From contig CAZENQ010000002.1 in the NCBI GenBank assembly GCA_964513655.1, forward strand, positions 1 through 64,000: a stretch of 64,000 nt of DNA. The letters are read 5' to 3'. Shown here piece after piece: positions 34,559 through 43,710 of this stretch. Each line of letters starts with the position of its first letter. Position 1 is the first letter of the stretch. A program made the translations under genes and the position numbers. Origin of the DNA: G020350405 sp964513655. Lineage in GTDB: Bacteria; Planctomycetota; Phycisphaerae; Sedimentisphaerales; Anaerobacaceae. The notes beneath the pieces were generated by a model that saw only the letters and a list, made by a program, of their open reading frames with translations, did no database searches and was not told the origin of the DNA.

Positions 34559-34724
34559 ACGGATTGGGTGTTCTGTTAAAAAATGGAGACGGGCACGAAT
34601 TGTTAATGTAGTTATGCGAAGGTAGCTTGTGTGCGTTGCACGAGCGTTCGTGTCTGTTGGAAGTGTTGTTCTGGTGTGCAGCCAGAGAAAGTTTTAATGT
34701 TTTATTCCTGAAAGGAGGAGTGTC

Positions 34725-37547
34725 ATGTCTGAAAAAGTTTTGTTTTTAGTGTCAATGGTTGTTGTGCTTGCTTTTAGCGGGTTGGTGCAGGCTGCGACGC
34801 CGCTCGACGTTAACAACTACAGCTTCGAGTTCGATTGTGACGGTTTCCAAATCCAGCGCGAAGTACCACCTGATTCCGGCTGTATAATGGGCTGGACCAA
34901 CTCGGGCAACTGGTTCGGGGCGACCATGTGGTGTGGTAGTGACCTTTATGTAAGCGGGAAGTGTCAAAATGTTGGTGTCACTGACGGGGAAGTCGCCGCC
35001 TGGCTCCAAGGCAACGACATTTACGCTTACCAGGTTACTGAGCACGTGTTCGAGGCGGGCAAGCGTTACACAATTACCTTTGACGCACAGGGTTGGGGGG
35101 CCACCTTTACGCCTTCGTTCTTTTACCCTGAGGACCCTTGCTTTCCTGATGTAAACCATATTGAGGTTGGGAGCGAGGCGATGTTTATAGACAGCGAGGT
35201 TCCTATAGGGCCGAACATGTACGAACTTGACCTCGAAGTGGAAGTTACTTCGCTTCCCGATTACGACTACATCGGAAAGCAGATAGGCATCAAGTTTTTC
35301 AATGCTTTAGGCGGAGATTATGTCTTTTTCGACAATGTTCGGCTTAGCTGGGACTGGGCGACGACGGCCTGGGATGAGAATCCGGAGGACGGTAGCGATG
35401 AGGTAGACAAGGACGTGGTATTAGAGTGGCGTCCCGGGGTGTGGGCTGCGGACGTGAACGGTCATGAGGTATACTTCGGTACGAGCTTTGCTGAGGTCAA
35501 CGATGCCGACAGCAGCGACACGGCGGGTGTGTATCGGGGTCCGGGTGATGTCGGCAGTTACGCAGACCCCTGTGATGCCAATCTGACTATATACACGTAC
35601 GACCCGCCTGAGACTCTTGAGTTAGTGAAGACGTACTACTGGCGCATTGATGAGGTGAATGCGGCTTACAGCGGGACCGACCCGCCTGCCGGCCCGTGGA
35701 AAGGCGAGGTATGGAGCTTCGAGGTAGAAGGGCGAGCAAAAGAGCCTTACCCTGCGGATGAAGCGGCAGGAATCGGCGTTGATGTCGTACTTCACTGGAC
35801 GCCGGGAAGGGATGCAGCCACACACAACGTTTACTTCGGGACGGATGAGACGGCCGTAAGTACCGCCACTACGTCGTCGGCGGAGTTTATGGTCAACCAG
35901 GGTCCGAACACGTTCGATACGGCGAACTATGATGCGAACGGCCTTGTATACGCCGGGGAATACTTCTGGCGGGTTGATGAGGTCGGTGCCGGTACGGTCA
36001 AGGGCCATACCTGGAGCTTTACGGTCGCTGAGTACAGCACTGTGGACGATTTTGACTCGTACGTCAATCAAACCGAGCTATGGAACGTGTGGGATGATTG
36101 GACAACCAACAGTAGCGGCGCGGCAATTTTCGTTGAGCAGGACGCGAACTTTACTCGCGACGGTAACTCGATGAGGTATGACTATGACACCACGACCAAA
36201 AAGGGAGCTGCGTGTCTCGGTTCGATAGCCTCAACCGATACGACTCGTCTGGGAATCGGGTCGGACTGGACCCTCGGCGACGCGAGGGCACTGGTGATTT
36301 ACTTCCTCGGTGATGCGGATAACAGCCCTAACTTTGCTCACCAGTTGTGGGTGCAGTTGGAAGATACAAGCAGCAATTCCGGGGTGGCGCTGTATGACGA
36401 CCTGAATGACCTGGCGCTGCCATCGTGGACTGAGTGGAACATAGACCTTGGCATCTTCGATGCGTGCGGCGTGAGCTTAGCGAATGTGGACAAAATCCAC
36501 ATCGGCTTCGGCGGTGAGACTGCAGGAGGAGATTGCAGCACCAAAACCGGCGGCACAGGTACGGTATGGTTCGACGACATTGCGGTTCATCCTCGCAGAT
36601 GCGTTCCATCTTACAGCAAGGGCAAGGGCGACTTTGAAGACGACTGCTTTATTGACACGCTGGACCTCAAGGCATTGTCGCGTGACTGGCTTGTGAGCGG
36701 TGGTCTGGTTTCAGCCTCGGCGCCGACGACTCCACCGAAGCTGTGGTTTAAGTTCGACGAGGGTGCGGGCAGTACTACCGAGAACAGCGGCAGCCTGGGC
36801 AGCAGCCGTAACGGTAATCTGATTGACATGTTCGACCCGTGGGTTACTCCGGGAGCACCCTCTCCGGATGCCTGCGACCCGAACGCCAGCCTGGCATTTG
36901 ACGGAACGAACGACTATGTGAACTCGCCGAACATGGGTATTGTGACGAATGAGCTGACGATATCGGCGTGGTTAAAACGCACGGCTGACGAATTCATCTT
37001 CGCCGGTGTACTAATTGTTCCCGGCGCGAACGACTTTAACGCGATGACGGGGATGCAGTTTGGGAGCACGCCAGACTGGAAGTCGACCAACACGATCAAT
37101 TACGTGTGGGAGTCGATGGAGGAGACCTGGGGCTGGGAAAGCGATTTGCTGGTACCCTTGTCACAGTGGACGTTTGCGGCGGTTGTGGTCGAGCCGACGA
37201 AGGCAATCATGTGGATGCACGACGGCACCGAGATGTCATCGGCAACAAATATCCTGGACCACGGCGTCGTTACATTTAGCCGTGAGACCCATATAGGTTT
37301 AAATCCGAAGAGAAACAACAAGGGCGCCTTCGTGAGATTCTACGAGGGCGGGCTGGACGATGTGCGTCTTTATGACTATGCGCTGTCGCAAGGTGAGGTT
37401 CTGTATCTTGTCGACCACGGAGGCTCTTTCTACCAGCCGCTTGAAGACTGGCGGGCGGATGCCGACAAGGACGACACGGTCAATTTTGTAGACCATGCAT
37501 ATATGGCAGAGAACTGGCTGACTGAGATACTGTGGCCTGAGCCGTAA
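34725..37547 (+). CDS. Large exported LamG protein with FN3-like and dockerin-like modules
   Basis: A 940-residue exported protein with AAAGGAGG before the ATG and a signal peptide ending SGLVQA. In order: an N-terminal beta-sandwich of the PEP-CTERM/DUF642 type (VNNYSFEFDCDGFQIQREVP, ends FFDNVRLSWDW); two FN3-like units of the type NPEDGSDEVDKDVVLEWRPG and YFGTDETAVSTAT with WRIDEV/WRVDEV; a sandwich domain around residues 440-625; a dockerin-like half (GDFEDDCFIDTLDLKALSRD); a LamG domain (LWFKFDEGAGSTTENSGSLG to LDDVRLYDYALSQGEV); and a final dockerin-like half (ADADKDDTVNFVDHAYMAEN). It resembles the modular surface proteins of Phycisphaerae that bind polysaccharide. No catalytic domain is recognised. 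Confidence 0.9.
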   Translation: MSEKVLFLVSMVVVLAFSGLVQAATPLDVNNYSFEFDCDGFQIQREVPPDSGCIMGWTNSGNWFGATMWCGSDLYVSGKCQNVGVTDGEVAAWLQGNDIYAYQVTEHVFEAGKRYTITFDAQGWGATFTPSFFYPEDPCFPDVNHIEVGSEAMFIDSEVPIGPNMYELDLEVEVTSLPDYDYIGKQIGIKFFNALGGDYVFFDNVRLSWDWATTAWDENPEDGSDEVDKDVVLEWRPGVWAADVNGHEVYFGTSFAEVNDADSSDTAGVYRGPGDVGSYADPCDANLTIYTYDPPETLELVKTYYWRIDEVNAAYSGTDPPAGPWKGEVWSFEVEGRAKEPYPADEAAGIGVDVVLHWTPGRDAATHNVYFGTDETAVSTATTSSAEFMVNQGPNTFDTANYDANGLVYAGEYFWRVDEVGAGTVKGHTWSFTVAEYSTVDDFDSYVNQTELWNVWDDWTTNSSGAAIFVEQDANFTRDGNSMRYDYDTTTKKGAACLGSIASTDTTRLGIGSDWTLGDARALVIYFLGDADNSPNFAHQLWVQLEDTSSNSGVALYDDLNDLALPSWTEWNIDLGIFDACGVSLANVDKIHIGFGGETAGGDCSTKTGGTGTVWFDDIAVHPRRCVPSYSKGKGDFEDDCFIDTLDLKALSRDWLVSGGLVSASAPTTPPKLWFKFDEGAGSTTENSGSLGSSRNGNLIDMFDPWVTPGAPSPDACDPNASLAFDGTNDYVNSPNMGIVTNELTISAWLKRTADEFIFAGVLIVPGANDFNAMTGMQFGSTPDWKSTNTINYVWESMEETWGWESDLLVPLSQWTFAAVVVEPTKAIMWMHDGTEMSSATNILDHGVVTFSRETHIGLNPKRNNKGAFVRFYEGGLDDVRLYDYALSQGEVLYLVDHGGSFYQPLEDWRADADKDDTVNFVDHAYMAENWLTEILWPEP

Positions 37548-37587
37548 TCGGCGTTAATATAGGACCAAGTGACTTTGCACCTACGTC

Positions 37588-37626
37588 GGGGTCTATGCTG
37601 AGAAGTTCGGCATAGGCCCCGGTTGT
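37588..37626 (+). terminator. Hairpin terminator after the LamG/dockerin gene
   Basis: An 11-base-pair stem with one G-T pair (GGGGTCTATGC with GCATAGGCCCC) and 11-base loop, followed by a GTTTGTTTG stretch rather than a clean T run. Confidence 0.68.
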
Positions 37627-37768
37627 TTGTTTGTCTTCTTTTACAGCGAAGGTACGGCGGGAGAGATACCGTATTATATTTTGCGCATAGTTAAATTAGA
37701 TTGACCGAAAGGGGTGAATTTGCGATTATACGCGGGAGTTTAGGTGCATTTTTTGGGTATTTTTGACA

Positions 37769-37797
37769 GGAACCTTTTGGGCTGAGGTTGGTCTAAT
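37769..37797 (+). promoter_or_regulatory. Possible ECF-type promoter upstream of the sigma factor gene
   Basis: GGAACCT (37769-37775) and TCTAAT (37792-37797) are 16 bases apart, close to the GGAACTT/TCTAA pattern of many ECF sigma factors. The predicted transcript start would lie only about eight bases before the chosen GTG start, leaving almost no leader, so the call is tentative. Confidence 0.3.
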
Positions 37798-37810
37798 AGA
37801 GAGGAAAGCC

Positions 37811-38419
37811 GTGCAGCCGGAAACGGCAAATATCAGCGTTGACGATTCGGATTTGGTCGAGCAGTGCCGGCAGGGCGATTCTGAGGCGACCGAGAGGCTG
37901 ATACTGAAGTATCAGAATCGCATATATAACGCCGTATTGAAAATATGTGCAAACACCGATGATGCTGCGGAACTTACGCAGGACACGTTTGTCAAAATAA
38001 TAGAGAACATTGACAAGTTCGAGAGCAGGAGCAGCTTTTATACGTGGGCGTTCAGGATAGCGGTTAATTTGACATTAAATTACTGTCAGAGAAAAGCGAA
38101 ACTGCGGATCAGGAGCCTGGATGCCGAAGAAGACGAGCATGACGACCAGACGAAGCAGGTTTTAAAGAGGTATTTGACCGATGACGCATCTCCGGACCCG
38201 GCTGCGGTGGCCCAGAACAAGGAGTTGTGCGAAACAGTTGTAAAAGCGCTCGGGAAATTAGACGATGAGCAAAGGGCAGTAGTTGTGTTGAGGGACATTG
38301 AAGGTATGAATTACTCTCAGATTGCAGAGGTACTTGAGGTTGAGCTGGGCACGGTTAAAAGCAGACTGAGCCGAGCCAGAGGCGCGCTGAGAGAGATTAT
38401 GGAGGCCATTTTGCGATGA
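37811..38419 (+). CDS. RNA polymerase sigma factor, ECF type
   Basis: A 202-residue ECF sigma factor. Region 2 is LVEQCRQGDSEATERLILKY with AAELTQDTFVKIIENIDKFE and SSFYTWAFRIAVNLTLNYCQ; region 4 is LGKLDDEQRAVVVLRDIEGM, then NYSQIAEVLEVELGTVKSRL with the helix-turn-helix, ending SRARGALREIM. The GTG at 37811 was chosen because GAGAGGAAA sits five bases before it; a TTG at 37763 would add 16 residues. The anti-sigma gene overlaps its stop (ATGA). It probably directs an envelope-stress or surface-protein regulon with its partner. Confidence 0.92.
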   Translation: MQPETANISVDDSDLVEQCRQGDSEATERLILKYQNRIYNAVLKICANTDDAAELTQDTFVKIIENIDKFESRSSFYTWAFRIAVNLTLNYCQRKAKLRIRSLDAEEDEHDDQTKQVLKRYLTDDASPDPAAVAQNKELCETVVKALGKLDDEQRAVVVLRDIEGMNYSQIAEVLEVELGTVKSRLSRARGALREIMEAILR

Positions 38420-39441
38420 AAGAAAATATGGATATAGACGAATTACTGAATGGCTTCATTGATGGAGAACTGACGGAGCGGCAGCATACTGAGGCTCAGC
38501 GGCTTATTGCACATGATGCGGGAGCTGCTCAGCGGCTGCTGGAGCTTCAGAGCTGCAGGATTCTGGTCAGTTCCCTGCCTTGTGCGGAGGCACCGGCCGG
38601 GATGGTCGGGCGGATAAAAGCTTCGCTGGAAAGAAGCGCGCCTATAGTACAGCCGCCGGTGCGCATCGAGCAGGTGGGGGCGAGGCATTTGCTTGTTCGC
38701 AAAGTTGCCGCTGCTGCTGCTATGGTTGGATTGGTAGGTGTTTTAGCGGCGGTTGTTTACACGATTGTTGCCCCTGAGAGCGGTACAAAAAGACCGGTTG
38801 CTGTTGAGGGTTGGGAGCAGCCGGCGAGGAAGGTTGAGGCGGTAAAACCAGGGCCTACGATGGTGGCAGTCACTGAAAAACCAATTATTAGATTCAGCAT
38901 GGCTGAGATGGAATTTAGCGGCAGTCTTGAGTTGAAGACAAGGGAACTGGTGACCGTTGAGGCGTCTATTAACAGGGCCATTGAAGACAATCAGCTTTTG
39001 GAAAAAGTAACTCCCGAAAGGCAGCGTAACAAAAGAGTATATGCCCTAAGTTGCAGCAGGGAAGCTCTGGGTATGCTGTTGGCCGATTTGGATAATATCT
39101 GGAAGAGATTTGATTCGGCAACGTTATTTGTTGAGACTGACGAGCTCGGCGAACAGATAGTAGTTGACGCGGTTGCAGCTGAGCAGGTTGTCGAAATTGT
39201 TAAGCAGGACTCTCTTGAAGAGCGCATTGAGCTGGCAAGGGATTTTGCCGTGTTAAATAAGATGGCCGAGCTGTCGCCGGGCAGGGAGGTGTTTGCCGCA
39301 ATCGATGATGCAAAACCGGATTTGATAGCCATACCGAAGCCGGTCTTGACTTCAAGCGAGAAGGCGATTAAGGAGCGGCCCATGCAGCCGGAGGATGACC
39401 AGAGGGTACATCTGACTATTGTGGTTGTGGGTAGCCAGTAA
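38416..39441 (+). CDS. Membrane-anchored anti-sigma factor (putative)
   Basis: A 341-residue protein whose start overlaps the sigma factor stop by four bases. Residues 1-60 (IDELLNGFIDGELTERQHTE, then AQRLIAHDAGAAQRLLELQS) resemble the N-terminal sigma-binding part of RskA/RseA-like anti-sigma factors; the classical HxxxCxxC zinc motif is not evident. One membrane helix at about 97-119 (VAAAAAMVGLVGVLAAVVYT) separates this from an extracytoplasmic domain of about 220 residues that I do not recognise. The arrangement implies that the sigma factor is held at the membrane and released by a signal outside. Confidence 0.82.
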   Translation: MKENMDIDELLNGFIDGELTERQHTEAQRLIAHDAGAAQRLLELQSCRILVSSLPCAEAPAGMVGRIKASLERSAPIVQPPVRIEQVGARHLLVRKVAAAAAMVGLVGVLAAVVYTIVAPESGTKRPVAVEGWEQPARKVEAVKPGPTMVAVTEKPIIRFSMAEMEFSGSLELKTRELVTVEASINRAIEDNQLLEKVTPERQRNKRVYALSCSREALGMLLADLDNIWKRFDSATLFVETDELGEQIVVDAVAAEQVVEIVKQDSLEERIELARDFAVLNKMAELSPGREVFAAIDDAKPDLIAIPKPVLTSSEKAIKERPMQPEDDQRVHLTIVVVGSQ

Positions 39442-39539
39442 GAGCTTTCTATCTTACGTCGAGAATTTGATTTTTGAAGTATTCAGGACCGCTGTTCATT
39501 TGTAATTGCCCCAACTTGTCCCCCAACGAAGTAGATTCG

Positions 39540-39866
39540 CTACGCTGATTTTTTTTCGCCTTTTGTGCCGGGTTTAGCTTTTTTGTCGGTTTTTTTATCT
39601 TTGGCTTCGGTCTTAGGCTCTTTCTTCTTACTTTTGGTGTCGGCGGAGTCCTTTTCTTTTTTCTCGGCCTTTTTGTAGCTTTCACTTCTGTAATCGGTCT
39701 CGTAGAATCCAGAGCCTTTGAAGATTACGCCGGCGCCGGCGCCGATAAGGCGTTTGAGCTGTCTTTTGCCGCATTTGGGACATATCCGCAGCGTCCTGGC
39801 CGTTATGGACTGAAACTGCTCAAACTCGTATCCACACTTTTCACATATATATTCGTAAGTCGGCAT
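39540..39866 (-). CDS. FmdB-type zinc ribbon protein
   Basis: A 108-residue protein whose first 50 residues are the FmdB/CxxC_CXXC_SSSS zinc ribbon: MPTYEYICEKCGYEFEQFQS then RICPKCGKRQLKRLIGAG. The rest is a highly basic and acidic low-complexity tail (KKAEKKEKDSADTKSKKKEP), likely disordered. It starts six bases after grpE and is the last gene of the chaperone cluster. The FmdB family is named after a regulatory protein but most members have no proven role. Confidence 0.9.
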   Translation of the reverse strand: MPTYEYICEKCGYEFEQFQSITARTLRICPKCGKRQLKRLIGAGAGVIFKGSGFYETDYRSESYKKAEKKEKDSADTKSKKKEPKTEAKDKKTDKKAKPGTKGEKKSA

Positions 39867-39871
39867 AATGA

Positions 39872-40480
39872 TTACTCTGCATCCTGCGGCAGGGTCTCGT
39901 CACTTGTTGCTTGCTGTACATTCGCCTCGTCTTGTTCTTGTTGCTGGACTTGTTGTTCTGATGGCAGCTTATTGACGATTACTTTGCTTGGTCGAATGAC
40001 CCGGGTGTTCAGTTTGTACCCTTTTTGGAACTCCTCGAGCACAACGTTGTCTTTGGTGTCCGGCTCGGCCTTCTGCATCATTGCCTCATGTACCGCCGGG
40101 TCGAACTTCTCACCGAGCGCCTTTATCACCTCCACACCATGCGATTTTAAGATATCGAGCATCTGGTCATAGATAATTTGCACACCCTTGACAAAAGCGT
40201 CGACATTTTCAGCCGAGTCGGCGTTTTGAAGTGTATGCTCAAAATTATCCAGTGCCGGCAACAGCGTCTTTATTATTTTTTCTTTTTCGTATGCAATGGT
40301 GTCGGCGATTTGCTTTGGGACCCGTTTTTGAAAATTTGCATAGTCGGCGCTGAGACGCTGCAACTTTTCGAAGAGCTCATCTTTCTGGCTTTGCAAGTCA
40401 CGCATTTGGCCGCCGAGTTCTTCCGAGTCCTTTTCCTTCTGTTTAATCTGTTTTGGTTTTTCTTTTCTTTTTGCTGTCAT
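39872..40480 (-). CDS. grpE: Nucleotide exchange factor GrpE
   Basis: A 202-residue co-chaperone that releases ADP from DnaK. The N-terminal half is a long coiled coil (SEELGGQMRDLQSQKDELFE, then LQRLSADYANFQKRVPKQIA). The conserved C-terminal part has YDQMLDILKSHGVEVIKALG, then EKFDPAVHEAMMQKAEPDTK and VLEEFQKGYKLNTRVIRPSK. Its ATG overlaps the dnaJ stop by four bases. A glutamine-rich tail follows (QQVQQQEQDEANVQQ). dnaK is not in the window. Confidence 0.96.
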   Translation of the reverse strand: MTAKRKEKPKQIKQKEKDSEELGGQMRDLQSQKDELFEKLQRLSADYANFQKRVPKQIADTIAYEKEKIIKTLLPALDNFEHTLQNADSAENVDAFVKGVQIIYDQMLDILKSHGVEVIKALGEKFDPAVHEAMMQKAEPDTKDNVVLEEFQKGYKLNTRVIRPSKVIVNKLPSEQQVQQQEQDEANVQQATSDETLPQDAE

Positions 40481-41619
40481 TTGTTGTTACCGAAATGCTT
40501 TTTAAGTTTTTCAAAAAAGGTCTTTGATTTGGGGGAGACGGTCTTGTTTTCGGTCCTGGCGAATTCTCTCAGGAACTCTTGTTGCTGTGTGTTCAGTTTT
40601 GTTGGTGTTTCGACGGTGATTTGTACAAGCTCGTCACCGGTGCGCCTTGTTCTTATGTCGGGCAAGCCCTGACCCTTAATTCTAAAGATGCTTCCGTATT
40701 GAGACCCGGGCGGGATTTTGAGCTGTTTTGGACCGTCGAGACTTGGCACATCGATTGTCGCTCCGAGAGCAGCCTGTGTGAAGCTTATTGGTACAACGGC
40801 GATTAGGTCGTTGCCGTCACGATGCAGGAACTCATGCGGTTTTATTCTGACGTAGCAATACAAATCTCCTCTGGGCCCTCTGGCTCGTCCCGGTTCTCCT
40901 TCATTCGCGACCCTTATACCCTGTCCCTCATGGACACCGGCTGGAATTTTGATATTGACAATTCTCTTTTTGGGGGTCCTGCCGGCGCCTTTACATTTTT
41001 TACAGGGGTTTGTGATAACCTGTCCTGCGCCTCTGCATTGGGGACACGTTGAAACCATTTGGAAGAAGCCGCCGCCCCTGGCAACCTGGCCGTTTCCACC
41101 GCAGGTTGGGCATCGGCCCGGCGAGCTGCCTCTTGCAGAGCCACTGCCGCTGCATTCGGCGCAGAGGTCCTGACGGGTAAATTCAATTGTTTTCTCGGTG
41201 CCTCCGGCGATATCGTTTAGTGTCAATTCGACGGATGTTTCCAGGTCATAGCCGCGCGTGGGCCCGGCTCGCCGTGTCCTTCTGCTTCGCCCACCGAAAA
41301 GATCCCCGAAGAAGTCATCGAAGCCGGGGATATCTTCAAATATACTGCCGATATCCTGCCATCGCATGTGAGCGTAGTCGCGCATGCCCATTCCGCGGAG
41401 GCCCTCGTGCCCGAACTTGTCATAGCGCTGTCGCTTCTCAGGGTCGCTGAGGACTTCGTAGGCCTCAGCGCACTCTTTGAACTTGGTCTCTGCCTCTTTA
41501 TCGTTGGGGTTTTTGTCGGGATGATATTTCATCGCCATGCGGCGATACGCGCGTTTAATCTCATCAGCAGAGGCGTTTTTGCCAACGCCTAAAACTTCAT
41601 AATAATCCCGTTTGGCCAT
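40477..41619 (-). CDS. dnaJ: Chaperone protein DnaJ
   Basis: A 380-residue full-length type I DnaJ. J domain at residues 1-70 (AKRDYYEVLGVGKNASADEI; HPD in MKYHPDKNPND), a Gly/Phe-poor linker (FEDIPGFDDFFGDLFGGRS), the cysteine-rich centre with four CxxCxGxG repeats (CAECSGSG, CPTCGGNG, CPQCRGAG, CKKCKGAG), and the substrate-binding C-terminal domain. ATG 41619 was chosen; the longer frame from 41667 adds 16 residues unlike DnaJ and coming from a heptad array. No ribosome site is visible because the array occupies that position. It acts with GrpE and DnaK in protein folding. Confidence 0.96.
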   Translation of the reverse strand: MAKRDYYEVLGVGKNASADEIKRAYRRMAMKYHPDKNPNDKEAETKFKECAEAYEVLSDPEKRQRYDKFGHEGLRGMGMRDYAHMRWQDIGSIFEDIPGFDDFFGDLFGGRSRRTRRAGPTRGYDLETSVELTLNDIAGGTEKTIEFTRQDLCAECSGSGSARGSSPGRCPTCGGNGQVARGGGFFQMVSTCPQCRGAGQVITNPCKKCKGAGRTPKKRIVNIKIPAGVHEGQGIRVANEGEPGRARGPRGDLYCYVRIKPHEFLHRDGNDLIAVVPISFTQAALGATIDVPSLDGPKQLKIPPGSQYGSIFRIKGQGLPDIRTRRTGDELVQITVETPTKLNTQQQEFLREFARTENKTVSPKSKTFFEKLKKHFGNNK

Positions 41620-41621
41620 TG

Positions 41622-41642
41622 TATCGTATCTCGTCGTTCGTG
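41622..41642. repeat. Degenerate heptanucleotide array abutting the dnaJ start
   Basis: Units TATCGTA, TCTCGTC and GTTCGTG (plus strand) keep a CGT core at period 7 and end two bases before the dnaJ ATG, as at proS. Only three units are clear. Confidence 0.62.
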
Positions 41643-41673
41643 ACACTGGTCCGAAGTCACGGGCCACGACGTT

Positions 41674-43302
41674 TTATCTTACCGAACCAGGTATGGGCTC
41701 TTCGTCTTTGTCCTTATCTTTTAAATCGGTCACCAGGACGTTAGTAGTTAACATCAATCCTGCGACAGAGGCGGCACTTTGCAGGGCGGTTCTGGCAACT
41801 TTTGCAGGGTCAGTGATTCCGGCCTTGAACATATCAGCGAACTTGCCCGTATTGGCGTCATAGCCGATATTCTCGTCTTTCACCAATTTTTCAAGCAGTT
41901 TGGCAACAACCACGTCTCCTTGGTCGCCGGAGTTGTCGACTATCTGTTTTGTCGGCGCTTCAAGGGCTTTTCTTACAATGTCGAAACCGATTTTCTCGTT
42001 GCCCTTGGCCTTTGCTCTGGCTTTTTCCACCTGACTTATCGCGCGAAGGAACACGATGCCGCCTCCCGCCACGACGCCCTCTTCGGTGGCGGCCCTTGTT
42101 GCGTGAAGCGCATTTTGAAGCAGGTCCTTTCTTTCCTTCATTTCCGTCTCGGTTGCGGCCCCGGCTTTTATAACGGCCACGCCGCCGGTGAGTTTCGCCA
42201 GGCGTTCCTGCAGTTTCTCGCTGTCGTAGTCACTGGTTGTCTTGTCGATTTGGCTGCGGATCTGCTCGCAGCGGGCCTTAATGTCTTTGGCTTTACCTGC
42301 CCCTTCGATTATTGTGGTCGTATCCTTGTCTACAACGATTTTTTTGGCCTGGCCCAATTGTGAAAGCTCGATGCTTTCGAGCTTGATACCCAAATCTTCC
42401 GTAATCACCTGGCCTCCCGTCAGAACGGCGATATCGGCCAACATCGCCTTCCTGCGGTCGCCAAAGCCGGGGGCCTTGACAGCACAGATTTTTAATACGC
42501 CCTGCAGACGGTTAATAACCAGTGCAGCCAATGCTTCGCCCTCAATGTCTTCTGCGATGACCAAAAGCGGCCTGGCAACCTGTGCGGTTTTTTCCAGCAG
42601 GGGTATAATCTCTCGGATATTGGAAATTTTCTTTTCGTGCAGGAGGATGTAAGCGTCTTCAAGAACCGCTTCGAGCGTTTCGGCGCTGGTCATAAAGTAC
42701 GGTGATATGTAGCCGCGGTCGAACTGCATGCCCTCGACGACGGTCAGCTCGTTTTCCATACCTTTGCCTTCTTCTATTTCAATGACGCCTTCTTCGCCGA
42801 CCTTGTCAATCGCGTCGGCCAGGATTTCCCCGACCTGCTTGTCGTTGTTCGCGCTGATTGCCGCCACTTTTGCAATATCGCTGTGGCCTTTGACGCCGAC
42901 ACTGACCGATTCAATGAACTTAGTGACAACTTCGGTGGCCTTGTTGATTCCTCGCTGGATGGCCATCGGATTTGCATCGGCGATTACGTATTTCAGGCCT
43001 TCGGTGAAGATCGCCTCTGCAAGAACGGTCGAGGTTGTTGTTCCGTCGCCGACGGCATCGGAGGTTTTGCTGGCGACCTCGTTGACCATCTTTGCGCCCA
43101 TGTTCTTAAATGGTTCGGGCAGCTCTATTTCCTTGCTGACCGAAACACCGTCCTTTGTTACTTTCGGCGAGCCCCAGCTCTTATGGAGGATGACGTTCTT
43201 GCCGGTCGGGCCCAGCGTGACCTTGACCGCTGCGGCCAACTGAGATAGTCCGTCCTTGAGCTCTGTCCGTGCCATATTGTCAAACATTAATTGCTTAGCC
43301 AT
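41674..43302 (-). CDS. groEL: Chaperonin GroEL, form without GGM tail
   Basis: A 542-residue 60-kDa chaperonin paired with groES. Motifs: ATP-site GDGTTTSTVLAEAI, VTLGPTGKNVILHKSWGSPK, VIAEDIEGEALAALVINRLQ, VKAPGFGDRRKAMLADIAVL and GVVAGGGIVFLRA. The C-terminus ends in KDKDEEPIPGSVR; the Gly-Gly-Met tail of classical GroEL is absent. It is preceded by groES after 75 bases that are largely a heptad array, and followed by dnaJ after 54 bases. It is not the only GroEL here; the copy at 45844 has the tail. Different substrate sets for the two are inferred. Confidence 0.97.
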   Translation of the reverse strand: MAKQLMFDNMARTELKDGLSQLAAAVKVTLGPTGKNVILHKSWGSPKVTKDGVSVSKEIELPEPFKNMGAKMVNEVASKTSDAVGDGTTTSTVLAEAIFTEGLKYVIADANPMAIQRGINKATEVVTKFIESVSVGVKGHSDIAKVAAISANNDKQVGEILADAIDKVGEEGVIEIEEGKGMENELTVVEGMQFDRGYISPYFMTSAETLEAVLEDAYILLHEKKISNIREIIPLLEKTAQVARPLLVIAEDIEGEALAALVINRLQGVLKICAVKAPGFGDRRKAMLADIAVLTGGQVITEDLGIKLESIELSQLGQAKKIVVDKDTTTIIEGAGKAKDIKARCEQIRSQIDKTTSDYDSEKLQERLAKLTGGVAVIKAGAATETEMKERKDLLQNALHATRAATEEGVVAGGGIVFLRAISQVEKARAKAKGNEKIGFDIVRKALEAPTKQIVDNSGDQGDVVVAKLLEKLVKDENIGYDANTGKFADMFKAGITDPAKVARTALQSAASVAGLMLTTNVLVTDLKDKDKDEEPIPGSVR

Positions 43303-43326
43303 TTTTTATTACCTCTTTTACCTGTA

Positions 43327-43375
43327 AATTGTTAATTTCAAATTAGTAATCCGTAAACTACTAACTGCGAACTTT
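43327..43375. repeat. Degenerate heptanucleotide array between groES and groEL
   Basis: Seven successive 7-base units fill the gap right after the groES stop (AATTGTT, AATTTCA, AATTAGT, AATCCGT, AAACTAC, TAACTGC, GAACTTT). Neighbouring units are similar and the word drifts along the array from AATTNNN to NAACTNN. Confidence 0.68.
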
Positions 43376-43377
43376 AT

Positions 43378-43668
43378 TTACTTTTCAACGATTCCAAGGA
43401 TGTCACTTTCTTTGAGAATTACGTATTTCTCTCCGTCGATTTCGATATCATTTCCAATATATTTGGGATAAAGGACCTTGTCGTTTTTCTTCAAGGTCAT
43501 TTCACTTCGTTTGCCGTTGTCGAGTATTTTACCGGGCCCGACGGCTATGATTTTGCCAATCTGGGGTTTTTCTTTTGCGGTGTCGGGCAGGATGATTCCG
43601 CCGGATGTTTTTTCCTCGGCTTCTGACTGCTTTATTATGACTCTTTCATCCAAAGGTCTGAGCTTCAT
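43378..43668 (-). CDS. groES: Co-chaperonin GroES
   Basis: A 96-residue 10-kDa chaperonin that caps GroEL. Typical sequence: KLRPLDERVIIKQSEAEEKT, then SGGIILPDTAKEKPQIGKII with the mobile loop, KKNDKVLYPKYIGNDIEIDG and YVILKESDILGIVE at the end. It starts only 42 bases after the fucosidase stop and no CIRCE operator (TTAGCACTC-N9-GAGTGCTAA) was found before it, so its expression likely comes from upstream. groEL follows. Confidence 0.97.
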   Translation of the reverse strand: MKLRPLDERVIIKQSEAEEKTSGGIILPDTAKEKPQIGKIIAVGPGKILDNGKRSEMTLKKNDKVLYPKYIGNDIEIDGEKYVILKESDILGIVEK

Positions 43669-43710
43669 AACTTACTCCTTATTAATCCTGGTTCACTTTT
43701 GGTCTTTGGT

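Noticed and set aside
43669..43710. Search for a CIRCE operator before groES, and before groEL2 at 47536-47700
   Set aside because: No TTAGCACTC-N9-GAGTGCTAA or close variant is present in either gap.
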